Positions 28,211 through 37,164 are shown, counted from the stretch's first letter. The stretch is DNA of 48,377 nt from Candidatus Auribacterota bacterium (GCA_026392015.1 JAPLCW010000100.1:1-48377), one strand, 5' to 3'. Numbers and translations: made by a program. Notes: generated by a model not told the origin, from the letters alone.

Positions 28211-28490
28211 TTTATCAGCACTAAGGATCAAGCCCTAAGCATTAAGCTTAAGACTCGACGCTCAATGTCTGACTAATAGCACTAAAGATTGATAATCAAG
28301 TCATCACTATCTGTCTTTCGCTTAGTGCTTATCACTTAATCCTTATCGTTGAAAAAGGATTAAGCATTAAGCAGTACGCTTAAGACTTAGCGTTCACTGT
28401 CCCGCTACCCGCACTATGAACCAGGCAAAATCAATGCAGAGTGTCCGAGTACCTTGCTTAATGCTTATAGCTTATTGCTTACTGCTGGAT
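28211..28490. repeat. Palindrome family C, long composite copy
   Basis: Repeated CACTAAGGATCAAGC, AAGCATTAAGCTTAAGACT and their complements (GCTTAGTGCTTATCACTTAA, GCTTAATGCTTATAGCTTAT) fill the clpC-mcsB gap. The right end is inside the last codons of mcsB. Confidence 0.6.
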
Positions 28491-29554
28491 TTGGGATTTC
28501 CCTTTTTCCCCTCCTCAAGCTTCCTCCTTATGAGATCGGCGCGGAAGACGTCCCTCTCCTCCGGCTTCAGCTCGGCACCCGCGAGCTTCTGGAGATGGGC
28601 CGGCTGTGTGACGATAAAGAGCTCGTTGATTGTCCCGAGGTCCAGGTCGATGAGCTGGCAATCCAATCCGAGTTTGAGCGCGGAGAGGAGGTCGATCGTC
28701 TCTTTTGAGCTGATGATCCTCACGCTCGAAAGGAGACCGTATGCCCTGCACACGCGGTCCTCCAGCGCCTTGAGATTTTTCTTGAAGAGCGCCTGCTGCG
28801 CCTTCTTCTCGTGCTCCACAATCTGATTGATCACCCCCTGGAGATTGTCCACGATATCCCCCTCCCCCTTGCCGAGGGTAACCTGGTTGGATATCTGGAA
28901 GAGGTTCCCGGATGCCTCCGTCCCCTCCCCGTACAGTCCCCGCACCGCCAGGCCCAGTTTGGCGATGGCCTGGAGCACCTGATTGATCTGATTGGCGAGG
29001 ACGAGCCCCGGCAGGTGCATCATCACCGAAGCCCTCATCCCGGTCCCGACATTGGTGGGGCATGAGGTGAGATATCCCAGATCGGGGAGGAACGAGTACT
29101 CTACGCTCTTTTCAATGTCGTCGTCGAGCTCGTTGATTTGCTCAAGAGCCCTCGTGAGCTGGAACCCGGAATGGAGGGTCTGAATGCGCAGGTGGTCCTC
29201 CTCGTTGATCATCAGGCTCATGATCTCCCTATCGCCGATCACCAGAGCGCTCCCCTCGTCCCCCCGGGCGTGTTCGCGGCTGATGAGGTGACGTTCTACG
29301 AGGAATTGCCTGTCCAGCTCTCCCAGCTCGTCAAGCCGTACCCTGAGGGAACCCTGCATGAGCCGGGAATTCTCGAGGCTTCCCTCGATGAGCTGACGTA
29401 CTCCCCTGCGCATCGCGGCATCCGCACGCCCGGGGAACCTATAGCCGCGCACATTCCTCGCGAACCTCACCCGACTGCTCACCACGATATTCGCATCGGG
29501 GCCTTCGCCATTGAGCCACTCGGCATCCCTGTTCAGCAGCACTTCGATGGACAT
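28472..29554 (-). CDS. mcsB: Protein-arginine kinase McsB
   Basis: It phosphorylates arginine residues of damaged proteins, tagging them for ClpCP. The 360 residues match the ATP:guanido phosphotransferase fold: VVSSRVRFARNVRGYRFPG (nucleotide-binding arginines), LMINEEDHLRIQ, and the active-site segment LTSCPTNVGTGMRASV with its cysteine. The end (KKGNPKSSSKQ) appears to be a tail added by an intergenic palindrome. It starts six bases after mcsA. Its activator McsA and the protease unfoldase ClpC flank it, so a complete tagging module is present apart from clpP, which is not in the window. Confidence 0.95.
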   Translation of the reverse strand: MSIEVLLNRDAEWLNGEGPDANIVVSSRVRFARNVRGYRFPGRADAAMRRGVRQLIEGSLENSRLMQGSLRVRLDELGELDRQFLVERHLISREHARGDEGSALVIGDREIMSLMINEEDHLRIQTLHSGFQLTRALEQINELDDDIEKSVEYSFLPDLGYLTSCPTNVGTGMRASVMMHLPGLVLANQINQVLQAIAKLGLAVRGLYGEGTEASGNLFQISNQVTLGKGEGDIVDNLQGVINQIVEHEKKAQQALFKKNLKALEDRVCRAYGLLSSVRIISSKETIDLLSALKLGLDCQLIDLDLGTINELFIVTQPAHLQKLAGAELKPEERDVFRADLIRRKLEEGKKGNPKSSSKQ

Positions 29555-29560
29555 CTCGCC

Positions 29561-30097
29561 CTACTCCTTCATTCCCCCGATCCGCTCCCTCTTCGCCCCG
29601 CGCGAATTCCCGCGAGACTCTTTCTTGAGGGATTGAATCCTGTCCCTGATGCTCGCGGCCTTTTCGAACTCCTCCTTCTCGACCGCGGCGCACAACCTGG
29701 CCTCCAGGTCCTTCAGCGCCTGAATCTGCCCCACCTCTCTCTGCGCGTGCGACGGTACCTTCCCCACGTGGGTGGAGCTCCGGTGGATCGTCTCGATAAG
29801 CCCCCGGAGACCCTTCTCAAACGCGTCGTAGCACCTGTCGCACCCCAGGCGTCCCGTCTTCCGGAAATCGAGATAGGAGAGCCCGCACCCCGGACAGACC
29901 TTTTTTACATCCTCCTCTGCGTGCACGCCAATATCCGACAGCCCCGAAAGGAGGTCTGCAATGGTGAACGGCGCCTGCATGGAGATACCCTTCTTCTTCG
30001 CGCACTCCTCACAGAGATTCATCTTCACCACTTTCTTATTCACCACCTCCGTGTAGCGCACCGTGGCTTCGATCTTCTTGCACATCTCACATTTCAT
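29561..30097 (-). CDS. mcsA: McsB activator McsA (zinc and UVR domain protein)
   Basis: McsA binds and activates McsB. The 178-residue protein has CxxC pairs at MKCEMCKK and LCEECAKKKG, then VCPGCGLSY and GCDRCYDAF, giving two zinc sites, and a C-terminal UVR helix hairpin (AAVEKEEFEKAASIRDRIQ). This is the standard McsA layout and length. It is the first gene of an mcsA-mcsB-clpC cluster. In Bacillus the repressor gene ctsR would lie directly upstream; here that position holds a repeat element and then ilvE. Confidence 0.93.
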   Translation of the reverse strand: MKCEMCKKIEATVRYTEVVNKKVVKMNLCEECAKKKGISMQAPFTIADLLSGLSDIGVHAEEDVKKVCPGCGLSYLDFRKTGRLGCDRCYDAFEKGLRGLIETIHRSSTHVGKVPSHAQREVGQIQALKDLEARLCAAVEKEEFEKAASIRDRIQSLKKESRGNSRGAKRERIGGMKE

Positions 30098-30181
30098 GTC
30101 TGCGCTCTCCTCACGACCTCAATATCACAAAATTATATCATATCAACCCCTTAAATCTATGCGAATTCAGGGAGGGGGAGT

Positions 30182-30270
30182 AAGGGGTCACTTATGGGTG
30201 GTATCCATTTCGCTTGTCACCCCCGCGAAAGCCTGCCTATGCCGAAGCGGCTCCGCGCAGGCAGGCAAAT
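30182..30270. repeat. MITE-like element, family A, partial copy
   Basis: It begins AAGGGGTCACTTATGGGTGG, the clearest left terminus of the family, and carries the GCCTGCCTATGCCGAAGCGG hairpin interior shared with 42679-42870. No right terminus is present, so the copy is truncated. 30098-30359 holds no gene. Confidence 0.6.
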
Positions 30271-30359
30271 CCCAAACATCTGTGTGGGAGCGGCATCCTG
30301 CCGCGATAATCGGGATGTGGGGTTAACAAGAGTGTCGGGGGTGAGGACGGGGGTAAAAT

Positions 30360-31226
30360 TTAGACAGCGACGCCGACCCTGCGGACGAGTTCATGGAATG
30401 CAGCCGTAAGCTTCCGCGTGACCGCTCCCGGCTTCCCGGTGCCTACGACGCGCTCATCGACCTTCACGACGGGGATCAGCTCCGCCGCGGTCCCGGTGAG
30501 GAAGCACTCGTCGGCGTTAAAAATATCGTGCCGCGTCAAGATCGTTTCCATAACCTCGATGCCGAACTGGCGCGCGAGCCTGATGATCTCATCACGGGTG
30601 ATGCCCTCAAGGATCCCCATGTAGAGAGGGGGGGTCTTGAGCACCCCTTTTTTCACGATGAAGATATTGTCACCGGTGCACTCGGCGACATACCCGGACG
30701 CGTTGAGCATGATCGCCTCGTGGACGCCCGCATTGCACGCCTCTATCTTCGCCAGTATGTTGTTGAGGTAGTTCAGGGACTTTATCCGCGGATTGACCGC
30801 CTCCGCAATGTTCCTCTGCGTAGGGACGGTAACCACGCTCAATCCTTTTTCATAAAAGGCCTTCGGATAAAGGACTATCTTGTCGGCAATGATGATGATC
30901 TGCGGTTTCCCGCAGTGGAACGGATTGAGGCCGAGCTTGCCGATGCCGCGGGTCACCACGAGCCGTATGTAGGCGTCTTTAAGACCGTTTGCGCGCACCG
31001 TGCGGATTATTTCTTCCATGAGCTTATTCTTGGTGATCGGCATCTTGAGCATGATCGACTTGGCGCTCTCGTAGAGCCTGTCGATATGTTCCCTGAGTTT
31101 GAAAATCCTTCCCCCATACGCGCGAATCCCCTCAAACACGCCGTCGCCATACAGCAGGCCGTGGTCGTACACGGAAACCACCGCATCCGCCTTCGAATAA
31201 AATTTCCCGTTGATATATATCTTCAT
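30360..31226 (-). CDS. ilvE: Branched-chain amino acid aminotransferase (class IV)
   Basis: This PLP enzyme catalyses the last step of Leu, Ile and Val synthesis. The protein of about 288 residues has the class IV fold: SVYDHGLLYGDGVFEGIRAY, the PLP lysine in IKSLNYLNNILAK, and AECTGDNIFIVKKG with GITRD. I start at the ATG at 31226 preceded by AGGGAG; a GTG two codons earlier is in frame. D-amino acid transaminase or aminodeoxychorismate lyase share the fold, but the KSLNYLNN and GDGVFEGIRAY phrases favour IlvE. It stands alone between repeats. Confidence 0.9.
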   Translation of the reverse strand: MKIYINGKFYSKADAVVSVYDHGLLYGDGVFEGIRAYGGRIFKLREHIDRLYESAKSIMLKMPITKNKLMEEIIRTVRANGLKDAYIRLVVTRGIGKLGLNPFHCGKPQIIIIADKIVLYPKAFYEKGLSVVTVPTQRNIAEAVNPRIKSLNYLNNILAKIEACNAGVHEAIMLNASGYVAECTGDNIFIVKKGVLKTPPLYMGILEGITRDEIIRLARQFGIEVMETILTRHDIFNADECFLTGTAAELIPVVKVDERVVGTGKPGAVTRKLTAAFHELVRRVGVAV

Positions 31227-31339
31227 CTCCACTCCCTATCGTAGACACCCCACAGAAGCCCCGAAACCATAGCGCAAAAGACCGCATTCTGTCAACAGCA
31301 TATTTCCTGGATTTTCCCCGTTATCTCCAAAAACCTTAA

Positions 31340-31440
31340 TAGCTCACCGCAGAGACGCAGAGCACGCAAAGAAAGAATCCATAATAGGCTGAACCTCTGC
31401 GTGATGTATCATCTCTGCGTTCTCCGCGTCTCTGCGGTAG
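31340..31440. repeat. Palindrome of ACCGCAGAGACGCAGAG units
   Basis: CACCGCAGAGACGCAGAGCA at the left pairs with CTCCGCGTCTCTGCGGTAG at the right. Related in style, not in exact sequence, to the element at 193-303. 31227-31470 has no gene. Confidence 0.6.
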
Positions 31441-31470
31441 GTTCTACACTTTCTTTTATGCAACAAATGT

Positions 31471-32187
31471 TCAACTTGCGGCTGAGGTCTCGATCCTCCC
31501 GTCGCGCATCCCCAGTCTGCGGTGCGCGATCTGCGCAAGATCGGGATCGTGCGTGACGATGACAAATGTCCGCCCGGAATTCTGATTGAGTTCCGCGATC
31601 AGTTGGTGCAGTTCCATGCTCGTGCGTGTGTCGAGGTTGCCGCTCGGCTCGTCCGCCAAAATCAGGCGGGGGCCGTTCATCAAGGCCCGCGCGATGGCGA
31701 CGCGCTGCTGCTCCCCGCCGGAGAGCTCCGCGGGCTTATGCTCCACACGATCCTTGAGCCCCACCGCGTCGAGGAGCTCCGCCGCTTTCGCGACGCACTC
31801 TCCCCGGTGGAGGGCTACCCCCTCCCCATAGACGAGGGCGGGCATCATCACATTTTCGAGGGCCGTGAATTCGGGGAGAAGGTGGTAGAACTGGAATACA
31901 AATCCTATGCCAAGGTTCCTCACCTTTGAGCGGGCATTCTCGGAGAGGAGGAAGAGGTCCTGCCCCTCAAGGGAAACGCTCCCGGAGTCAGGATGGTCGA
32001 GGGCGCCCATGATATGGAGGAGGGTGCTTTTGCCGGCCCCCGATGGCCCCACAATCGCAAGTATCTCCCCCGTGACAACGGTGAGGTCAACCCCCTTGAG
32101 CACGTGGAGAGCCGCACCCCCGATCCCGTACGATTTGTGAACCCCGCGCACTTCGAGGAGGGCCTGTGGATGAGGGTGATCACTCAT
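31471..32187 (-). CDS. lolD: Lipoprotein-exporter ATPase LolD-like (MacB/LolD family)
   Basis: This ABC ATPase would energise extraction of lipoproteins from the inner membrane. Motifs: [20 protein letters not shown] (Walker A and the family HIMGALD), [18 protein letters not shown] (Q-loop and the LolD phrase), [15 protein letters not shown] (signature) and [12 protein letters not shown] (Walker B). I start at the ATG at 32187, which overlaps the stop of the permease gene by eight bases; a 20-codon in-frame extension upstream lies within the permease gene and is not needed. The permease partner directly precedes it. Confidence 0.92.
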   Translation of the reverse strand: MSDHPHPQALLEVRGVHKSYGIGGAALHVLKGVDLTVVTGEILAIVGPSGAGKSTLLHIMGALDHPDSGSVSLEGQDLFLLSENARSKVRNLGIGFVFQFYHLLPEFTALENVMMPALVYGEGVALHRGECVAKAAELLDAVGLKDRVEHKPAELSGGEQQRVAIARALMNGPRLILADEPSGNLDTRTSMELHQLIAELNQNSGRTFVIVTHDPDLAQIAHRRLGMRDGRIETSAAS

Positions 32188-33415
32188 AGCGCAATGCCTC
32201 CACGGGATCGAGCCTCGACGCCTGCCACGCAGGATAGAGCGCTGCAACGATGCTCAGAACTATGGCGATCGCTCCGGTCAAGGATATCCGCACCCATGAG
32301 AGCTCCACGGGTATCTTGTCCAGATAGTAGATATCGCTCCTGAAGAGCTGGAAGCCCGTGAGCCAGCCTATAAAGTCCGCGATCGGATTGATGAAATCGG
32401 CGAAGAGGTAGCCGGCCACCGTTCCCATCAGCGCTCCGGTCACGCCGATGATCGCTCCCTCCACCGTGAAAATGCCCATGATGCTGTGTCGCCGCACCCC
32501 GATCGCCTTGAGAATCCCGATGTCCTTGGTCTTCTCCATCACCACCATGATCAGCGTGCTGGCGATATTGAGAGCCGCCACCAGCACGATGAGCGCAACG
32601 ATGATGAACATGACCTTCTTCTCCATCCGGACCGCCGCGAAGAGATTCGGATTCTTCTCCATCCAGCTGCTCACGATGTACGGATAACGGAACATGATCT
32701 CGAGTTCGCGACGCACCTGCCCCCCCGCATCAAGGTCATCCACCCGCACGCTCACCCCGTGCGCGGCGTCGGGGAAGCGGAAAAGCTTCTGCGCGGTGCC
32801 AAGATCCACATAGATGAGGGAGGTATCGTATTCGTACATCCCCGAGTCGAAGATCCCTTCGATCACCCTCTCGACGACTATCGGAACCGGCCCCGCCGGA
32901 GTCTGCACCTCAACCGGGGAGACGATCTTAACCATATCGCCAACGTCAAACGCCATATCCTTTGCGAGTTCCTCTCCCACCAGCACGCCTGTCCCCGAGC
33001 CGATGAGGGTGCCGAACTTGAGATACTTCCCGAGCGCCGTCGTCCTCGCCTCGCCCTGCGGATCGATCCCCCGCGCCACCACGCCGCGCGCCTGGCGTGC
33101 CCCGCGGATGATCACCTGGCCGAGGATATAGGGGCTGGCAGAGACCACCTTCGGGAGAGTTTCCGCCTTCTTGACCACCTCCTGGTAGTCGTACATGACG
33201 CCCTTCGTGGAGATATTGAGGGCGGCGTTGACCCCGATCACCTTGTCTTTCATATCCCGCTCGAAGCCGCTCATCACGGCCAGCACTACGATGAGCGCCA
33301 TCACACCGAGCGTCACTCCCGCAACCGATATGAAACTGATGAAGGAGATAAAACGGTGCTTGCGCTTCGCCTTGAGATACCTGAAGCTGATAAACAGCTC
33401 GAATGGAAGTTTCAC
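32180..33415 (-). CDS. lolC: Lipoprotein-releasing ABC permease, LolC/LolE family
   Basis: It is the membrane subunit of the lipoprotein release system. The 411 residues have the family start LPFELFISFRYLKAKRKHRFISFIS, one N-terminal membrane helix, a large periplasmic domain (about 50-270) and three C-terminal helices around MVVMEKTKDIGILKAIGVRR, the FtsX-like coupling motif. The start is GTG at 33415. Only one permease gene is present with lolD, as in lineages using a LolF-like homodimer. It forms an operon with lolD (overlap of eight bases). Together with Lnt and the lipoproteins here it implies an outer membrane. Confidence 0.92.
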   Translation of the reverse strand: MKLPFELFISFRYLKAKRKHRFISFISFISVAGVTLGVMALIVVLAVMSGFERDMKDKVIGVNAALNISTKGVMYDYQEVVKKAETLPKVVSASPYILGQVIIRGARQARGVVARGIDPQGEARTTALGKYLKFGTLIGSGTGVLVGEELAKDMAFDVGDMVKIVSPVEVQTPAGPVPIVVERVIEGIFDSGMYEYDTSLIYVDLGTAQKLFRFPDAAHGVSVRVDDLDAGGQVRRELEIMFRYPYIVSSWMEKNPNLFAAVRMEKKVMFIIVALIVLVAALNIASTLIMVVMEKTKDIGILKAIGVRRHSIMGIFTVEGAIIGVTGALMGTVAGYLFADFINPIADFIGWLTGFQLFRSDIYYLDKIPVELSWVRISLTGAIAIVLSIVAALYPAWQASRLDPVEALRYE

Positions 33416-33462
33416 TCTTTTCGTTATTCCTTATTCCCTAACTACTGACTACTAGCTACTCA

Positions 33463-34938
33463 CTACTTTTCTTCCGGCTTCAATTGAGGAAATAAAATGA
33501 CATCGCGGATGGATTCCTTCCCGCTGAACAGCATGACAAGCCTGTCAATCCCGATCCCCAGCCCCCCCGCCGGGGGCATGCCGTACTCGAGTGCCCTGAT
33601 GAAATCCTCGTCCATCCTCTGCGCCTCCTCGTCGCCGCGCTCCCTGTCCACATGCTGCGCTTCGAAGCGCTCCCTCTGGTCGAGCGGATCGCAGAGTTCG
33701 GAGAAGGCGTTTCCCACCTCCAGCCCCCCGATGAACGGTTGGAACCGCTCCGTGAGGAGCGGGTTATCGGGCTTCTTCTTTGCCAGGGGGGAAAGGGCGA
33801 CCGGATAGTCGATGAGGAACGTCGGCTGCACAAGCCGGGGAACGACGAGGCTCTTCACCACCTCGTCCACTATCTTCGGATATGTCTTCGGCCCCTCGAT
33901 CTGGAGTTTCAGCCTTTCGGCGATCGCGACCGCGGACTTTTCACCCCGCTCGGGTGAAAGATCCTCGCCGGTCTGTTTCCGCACCGCATCGAGCAGCGGA
34001 ATCCTCTCCCAGGGCGGCGCGAGTGAAATCGTGTGCCCCTTGAAAACAATCGACTCCGCGCCGAGCACCTCCCGCGCGAGCGTGCTGATCATCTCCTCCA
34101 CGAGTTGCATGATTCCGCGGTAGTCCGCGAACGCCTCGTAGAGCTCGAGCATCGTGAACTCCGGATTGTGCCTCGTGGAGATCCCCTCGTTGCGGAAGTT
34201 GCGATTGAGCTCGTAGATCTTCTCCATGCCGCCGACCAGGAGCCTCTTCAGATAAAGCTCGGGGGCGATACGGAGGTACAAATCGGTATCGAGGGCGCGG
34301 TGATGCGTCACAAACGGCCGCGCCGTGGCCCCGCCGGGTATCGGATGCATCATGGGGGTCTCAACCTCGATGAAGCCGCGCGCATCCAGGAAGGCGCGGA
34401 TGCAGCGGATGATTCTGCTCCTGAGAAGAAAGACCCGGCGGGATTCCTCGTTGGACATGAGGTCAAGATACCTCTGCCGGTAGCGCGTCTCCACATCAGC
34501 GAGGCTGTACCAGTGCTGGTCCTCCTTGCTCTTTCCGAGCGGCGGTTCCCTGAGCGCCTTGACGAGGATCGTGAACTCCTTCACCTCGAGTGTCTTTTCG
34601 CCCATCCTCGTCGTGAAGAGGGTTCCCCTGACTCCCACGATGTCGCCGATATCGATCTGCTTCACATGCTCGAAGACATCCTTCCCGATCGTATCCGCTC
34701 TCAGGTAGATCTGTATTTTCCCGGAGACATCCCTCATGTCGGCAAAGACGCTCTTTCCGTGCCCCCGGAGAGAGATCAGCCTTCCGGCGAGACACATCTC
34801 CCTCCCCTCGGCGAACTGATCGATCGCATCGCGCACGAGGGAGCGGCCCGGGAATGACCGCTCGTAAACCCTTGCCCCGGATTCCTGGAGGCGCTTCAGC
34901 TTTTCTATCCGCTGCTGATATAAATTGTCAGTTTCCAT
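33463..34938 (-). CDS. lysS: Lysyl-tRNA synthetase, class II
   Basis: It charges tRNA-Lys. The 491 residues contain an N-terminal OB-fold anticodon-binding domain (about 50-160, with AGRLISLRGHGKSVFADMRD) and the class II core: FIEVETPMMHPIPGGA (motif 1), RNFRNEGISTRHNPEFTMLE (motif 2) and GGLGIGIDRLVML (motif 3). The usual lysine-binding HHxALD is present as HHRALDTDLYLRI. Length is typical. It lies upstream of lolC with a family D type repeat in between. Confidence 0.96.
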   Translation of the reverse strand: METDNLYQQRIEKLKRLQESGARVYERSFPGRSLVRDAIDQFAEGREMCLAGRLISLRGHGKSVFADMRDVSGKIQIYLRADTIGKDVFEHVKQIDIGDIVGVRGTLFTTRMGEKTLEVKEFTILVKALREPPLGKSKEDQHWYSLADVETRYRQRYLDLMSNEESRRVFLLRSRIIRCIRAFLDARGFIEVETPMMHPIPGGATARPFVTHHRALDTDLYLRIAPELYLKRLLVGGMEKIYELNRNFRNEGISTRHNPEFTMLELYEAFADYRGIMQLVEEMISTLAREVLGAESIVFKGHTISLAPPWERIPLLDAVRKQTGEDLSPERGEKSAVAIAERLKLQIEGPKTYPKIVDEVVKSLVVPRLVQPTFLIDYPVALSPLAKKKPDNPLLTERFQPFIGGLEVGNAFSELCDPLDQRERFEAQHVDRERGDEEAQRMDEDFIRALEYGMPPAGGLGIGIDRLVMLFSGKESIRDVILFPQLKPEEK

Positions 34939-35032
34939 AATTATAATTCCGGAGTTTCTCCACTTTTTATTAAGATGAAATAATTATCAACCGCGGTTAC
35001 AATCCCCAAACCATTTAATAATCGGCGATTTC

Positions 35033-35225
35033 CGTGGCTATATGTTTTAACCGCGGATTATGCTGATTATGCGGATTAAAACAACAGCAGAAAGCCTCAT
35101 GTCAAAAGCTACAACCTGCCTCCTCGAACTTAAACCGCCGTGTCCATCCGTGGTTAATATTCTTTCACCCTTCCCAATCCGCCCAATCCGCATAATCCGC
35201 GGTTACAATCCCTAAACCACTAAAA
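35033..35225. repeat. Palindrome family B near lysS
   Basis: AACCGCGGATTATGCTGATT on the left pairs with CCGCATAATCCGCGGTTACA on the right. The interior matches the 25447-25690 copy (CAGCAGAAAGCC, ATGTCAAAA, TCCGTGGTTAATATTCTTTC). 34939-35354 holds no gene. Confidence 0.65.
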
Positions 35226-35354
35226 ACTTAATACAATGAAGCGATATCTCCGGGTCCTCGATAGCTTCAGTGGTTATGCCTTTTAACCGAAAAGGCGCAC
35301 GGGCGCTCTCTCACACGCCCGCACGCCTCGCGTTACCGGTCTTCACCTGATGCG

Positions 35355-35765
35355 CTACTTCGTTATTATCTGCGCGGGTTCACTTGGAGCCGGACTCTGT
35401 GGAGCCGGAGCGCTCGTTACGGGTTCTGAGGGAGCTTCGACCCATGGATTGTACTCGGGCTGCATCATGCCTTTCCACTCGCACACCGGGCAGGGCATAT
35501 AGAAGCTCACTACATCCGCAGCTCCCGACAGGATCCTTAAGGGCACCATCGCGATTCCTTTCCCCAGGCCCATCGGGGCTCCCACGAGAAAGCCTTTTTC
35601 CTTCGTCACTGCATAGGTTTGGTACGGGAGCTCAAGCCAGCAGCCGAGCACATTCGAAAAACCCCTGTCCGCCTTGTGGCTGACGTTATCCCAGTAGCCC
35701 GCGAAACCGGCCGAGCTCAGAACTGAGAGCAGCACAACCGCGCTTATGATACATACAAGCTTCAT
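35355..35765 (-). CDS. Small exported protein, probable exosortase-associated (TIGR04073-like)
   Basis: The protein of about 136 residues starts at the ATG at 35765 after AAAGGAGG. It has a signal peptide (KLVCIISAVVLLSVLSSAGFAG), then WDNVSHKADRGFSNVLGCW with LELPYQTY, which matches my memory of the TIGR04073 pattern (K..RG..N...G..E.P) for small proteins that co-occur with exosortase systems. A hydrophobic stretch follows (GLGKGIAMVPLRILSGAADVV), then a Pro-rich tail. Family assignment is from the motif only. The role is unknown; no exosortase or PEP-CTERM protein is in the window. Confidence 0.62.
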   Translation of the reverse strand: MKLVCIISAVVLLSVLSSAGFAGYWDNVSHKADRGFSNVLGCWLELPYQTYAVTKEKGFLVGAPMGLGKGIAMVPLRILSGAADVVSFYMPCPVCEWKGMMQPEYNPWVEAPSEPVTSAPAPQSPAPSEPAQIITK

Positions 35766-35848
35766 CACTCCTCCTTTCCAATGGTGTCAGGACTCGACAT
35801 TTTATCGCAGTCTTCGCCGTGGGGTAAAGCTATTTATGCTGTCCTCTG

Positions 35849-35998
35849 TAAGGGGCCAGTCTTGGGGCGAGACAAATTCAAAACATGTCACTCCTGCGAA
35901 AGCAGGAGTCCAGGCTTTATGCTGGATCCCCGCTCGAGTTTACACTGAGCGCAGCCGAAGTGCGGGGATGACAATTAAATTGGATACACCCTCAGACT
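35849..35998. repeat. MITE-like element, family A, diverged copy
   Basis: Left TAAGGGGCCAGTCTTGGGG resembles the family terminus, and the right ACACCCTCAGACTGAAGCC is its approximate complement. The interior (CTCGAGTTTACACTGAGCGC) is the inverse orientation of the interior in copy 1. No gene from 35766 to 36062. Confidence 0.55.
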
Positions 35999-36062
35999 GA
36001 AGCCTTTCCGTCCTCTCTTTTCCCAGAATCTCGCCGGTGACGCTTTTTTAATCGTTCCACTT

Positions 36063-37164
36063 TCAACTTTTGGCCATTTTTAGGAACGCCTCGATAAACG
36101 GCTGAATCTCTCCATCCATGACCGCGGGGACGTTTCCCGTTTCATGCTTTGTGCGATGGTCTTTGACCATCTGGTAGGGCTGAAACACGTAGGAACGGAT
36201 CTGGCTCCCCCACGCGATATCCTGCTTCTCCCCCCGCTGCTTGGCCATCTCCTCTTCCTTGATTCTCCGGTAGTGTTCCGCGAGGCGGGATGTGAGGACG
36301 CGCATTGCGGTGACGCGGTTTTTATACTGGGAACGCTCGTTCTGGCACTGGACCACGATATTCGTAGGGAGATGGGTGATGCGCACGGCCGAATCGGTCT
36401 TGTTCACGTGCTGGCCCCCTGCACCGTGCGCGCGGAAGGTGTCAATCCTGATCTCCTCGTCCTTGATCTCCACCTCCGCCTCGTCCCCGACCTCCGGGAC
36501 CACGTCCACCGATGCGAAAGAGGTGTGCCTCCGCTTAGCCGCGTCGAACGGTGATATTCTGACAAGGCGGTGGACGCCCCCCTCCGCCCTGAGATATCCG
36601 TGTGCGTAATCCCCCTTGACGGCCATTGTCACGCTGCGAAATCCCGCTTCCTCGCCCGGGGTCATGTCGAGGATCTCCGTGCCGTACCCCCTCTCCTCCG
36701 CCCACCGGCGGTACATCCTGAGGAGCATCGCAACCCAGTCGCACGCCTCTGTCCCGCCGGCGCCGGCGTGGATGAGCATGATCGCGCTGGAACGATCATG
36801 CTCCCCGTTGAGCATCGAGCGCAACTCGAGTTCGCGGCATTTCTCTTCGAGACCATTCAGGTCCTGAGCGAGTTCGGTTCCGGAGGAATCCGACTCCCCC
36901 TCCCCTTTGAGAAGGTCGAGAAAGAATCCGACGTCCTCAGTGCCCTTTCTGAGCGCATCCCACGATTCCACCATGTCCTTCATCTGACTGAGCGTGCCGG
37001 TGACGACCCGCGCCGCCGCCTGGTCGCTCCAAAAATCCGGGCTGCTTACCTTCCCCTCGAGCGCCGTGATCTCGCTTCTCTTATTCGGGACGTCAAAGAT
37101 AGTCTCCGAGCTTCTGGATATGCTCCCGCAGCTTCTTTTGTCTATCCACTAATTCTTCGAACAT
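36063..37164 (-). CDS. prfB: Peptide chain release factor 2, with programmed +1 frameshift
   Basis: RF2 ends translation at UGA and UAA. Translation starts at the ATG at 37164 (GAGGAGG upstream) and reads 23 codons (MFEELVDRQKKLREHIQK...LGDYL) to an in-frame TGA at 37093-37095; shifting +1 at CTT TGA C continues as DVPNKRSEITALEGK into the long downstream frame, giving about 366 residues, the normal RF2 length. The codon-recognition SPF motif (RISPFDAAKRRHTSF) and the catalytic GGQ loop (AHGAGGQHVNKTDS) are intact. The stop inside the gene is the family's autoregulatory site, not damage. It lies between lnt and the small exported protein with no overlapping neighbour. Confidence 0.95.
37090..37111 (-). 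promoter_or_regulatory. RF2 programmed +1 frameshift site
   Basis: On the minus strand the sequence reads CGGAGACTATCTTTGAC: a Shine-Dalgarno-like GGAG a few bases upstream of CTT TGA C, the standard RF2 slip site. When RF2 is scarce, ribosomes slip to the +1 frame and make more RF2. Confidence 0.93.

Noticed and set aside
31344..31565. 73-codon minus-strand frame beyond lolD
   Set aside because: It is off-frame to lolD and mostly translates the CGCAGAGACGCAGAG palindrome.
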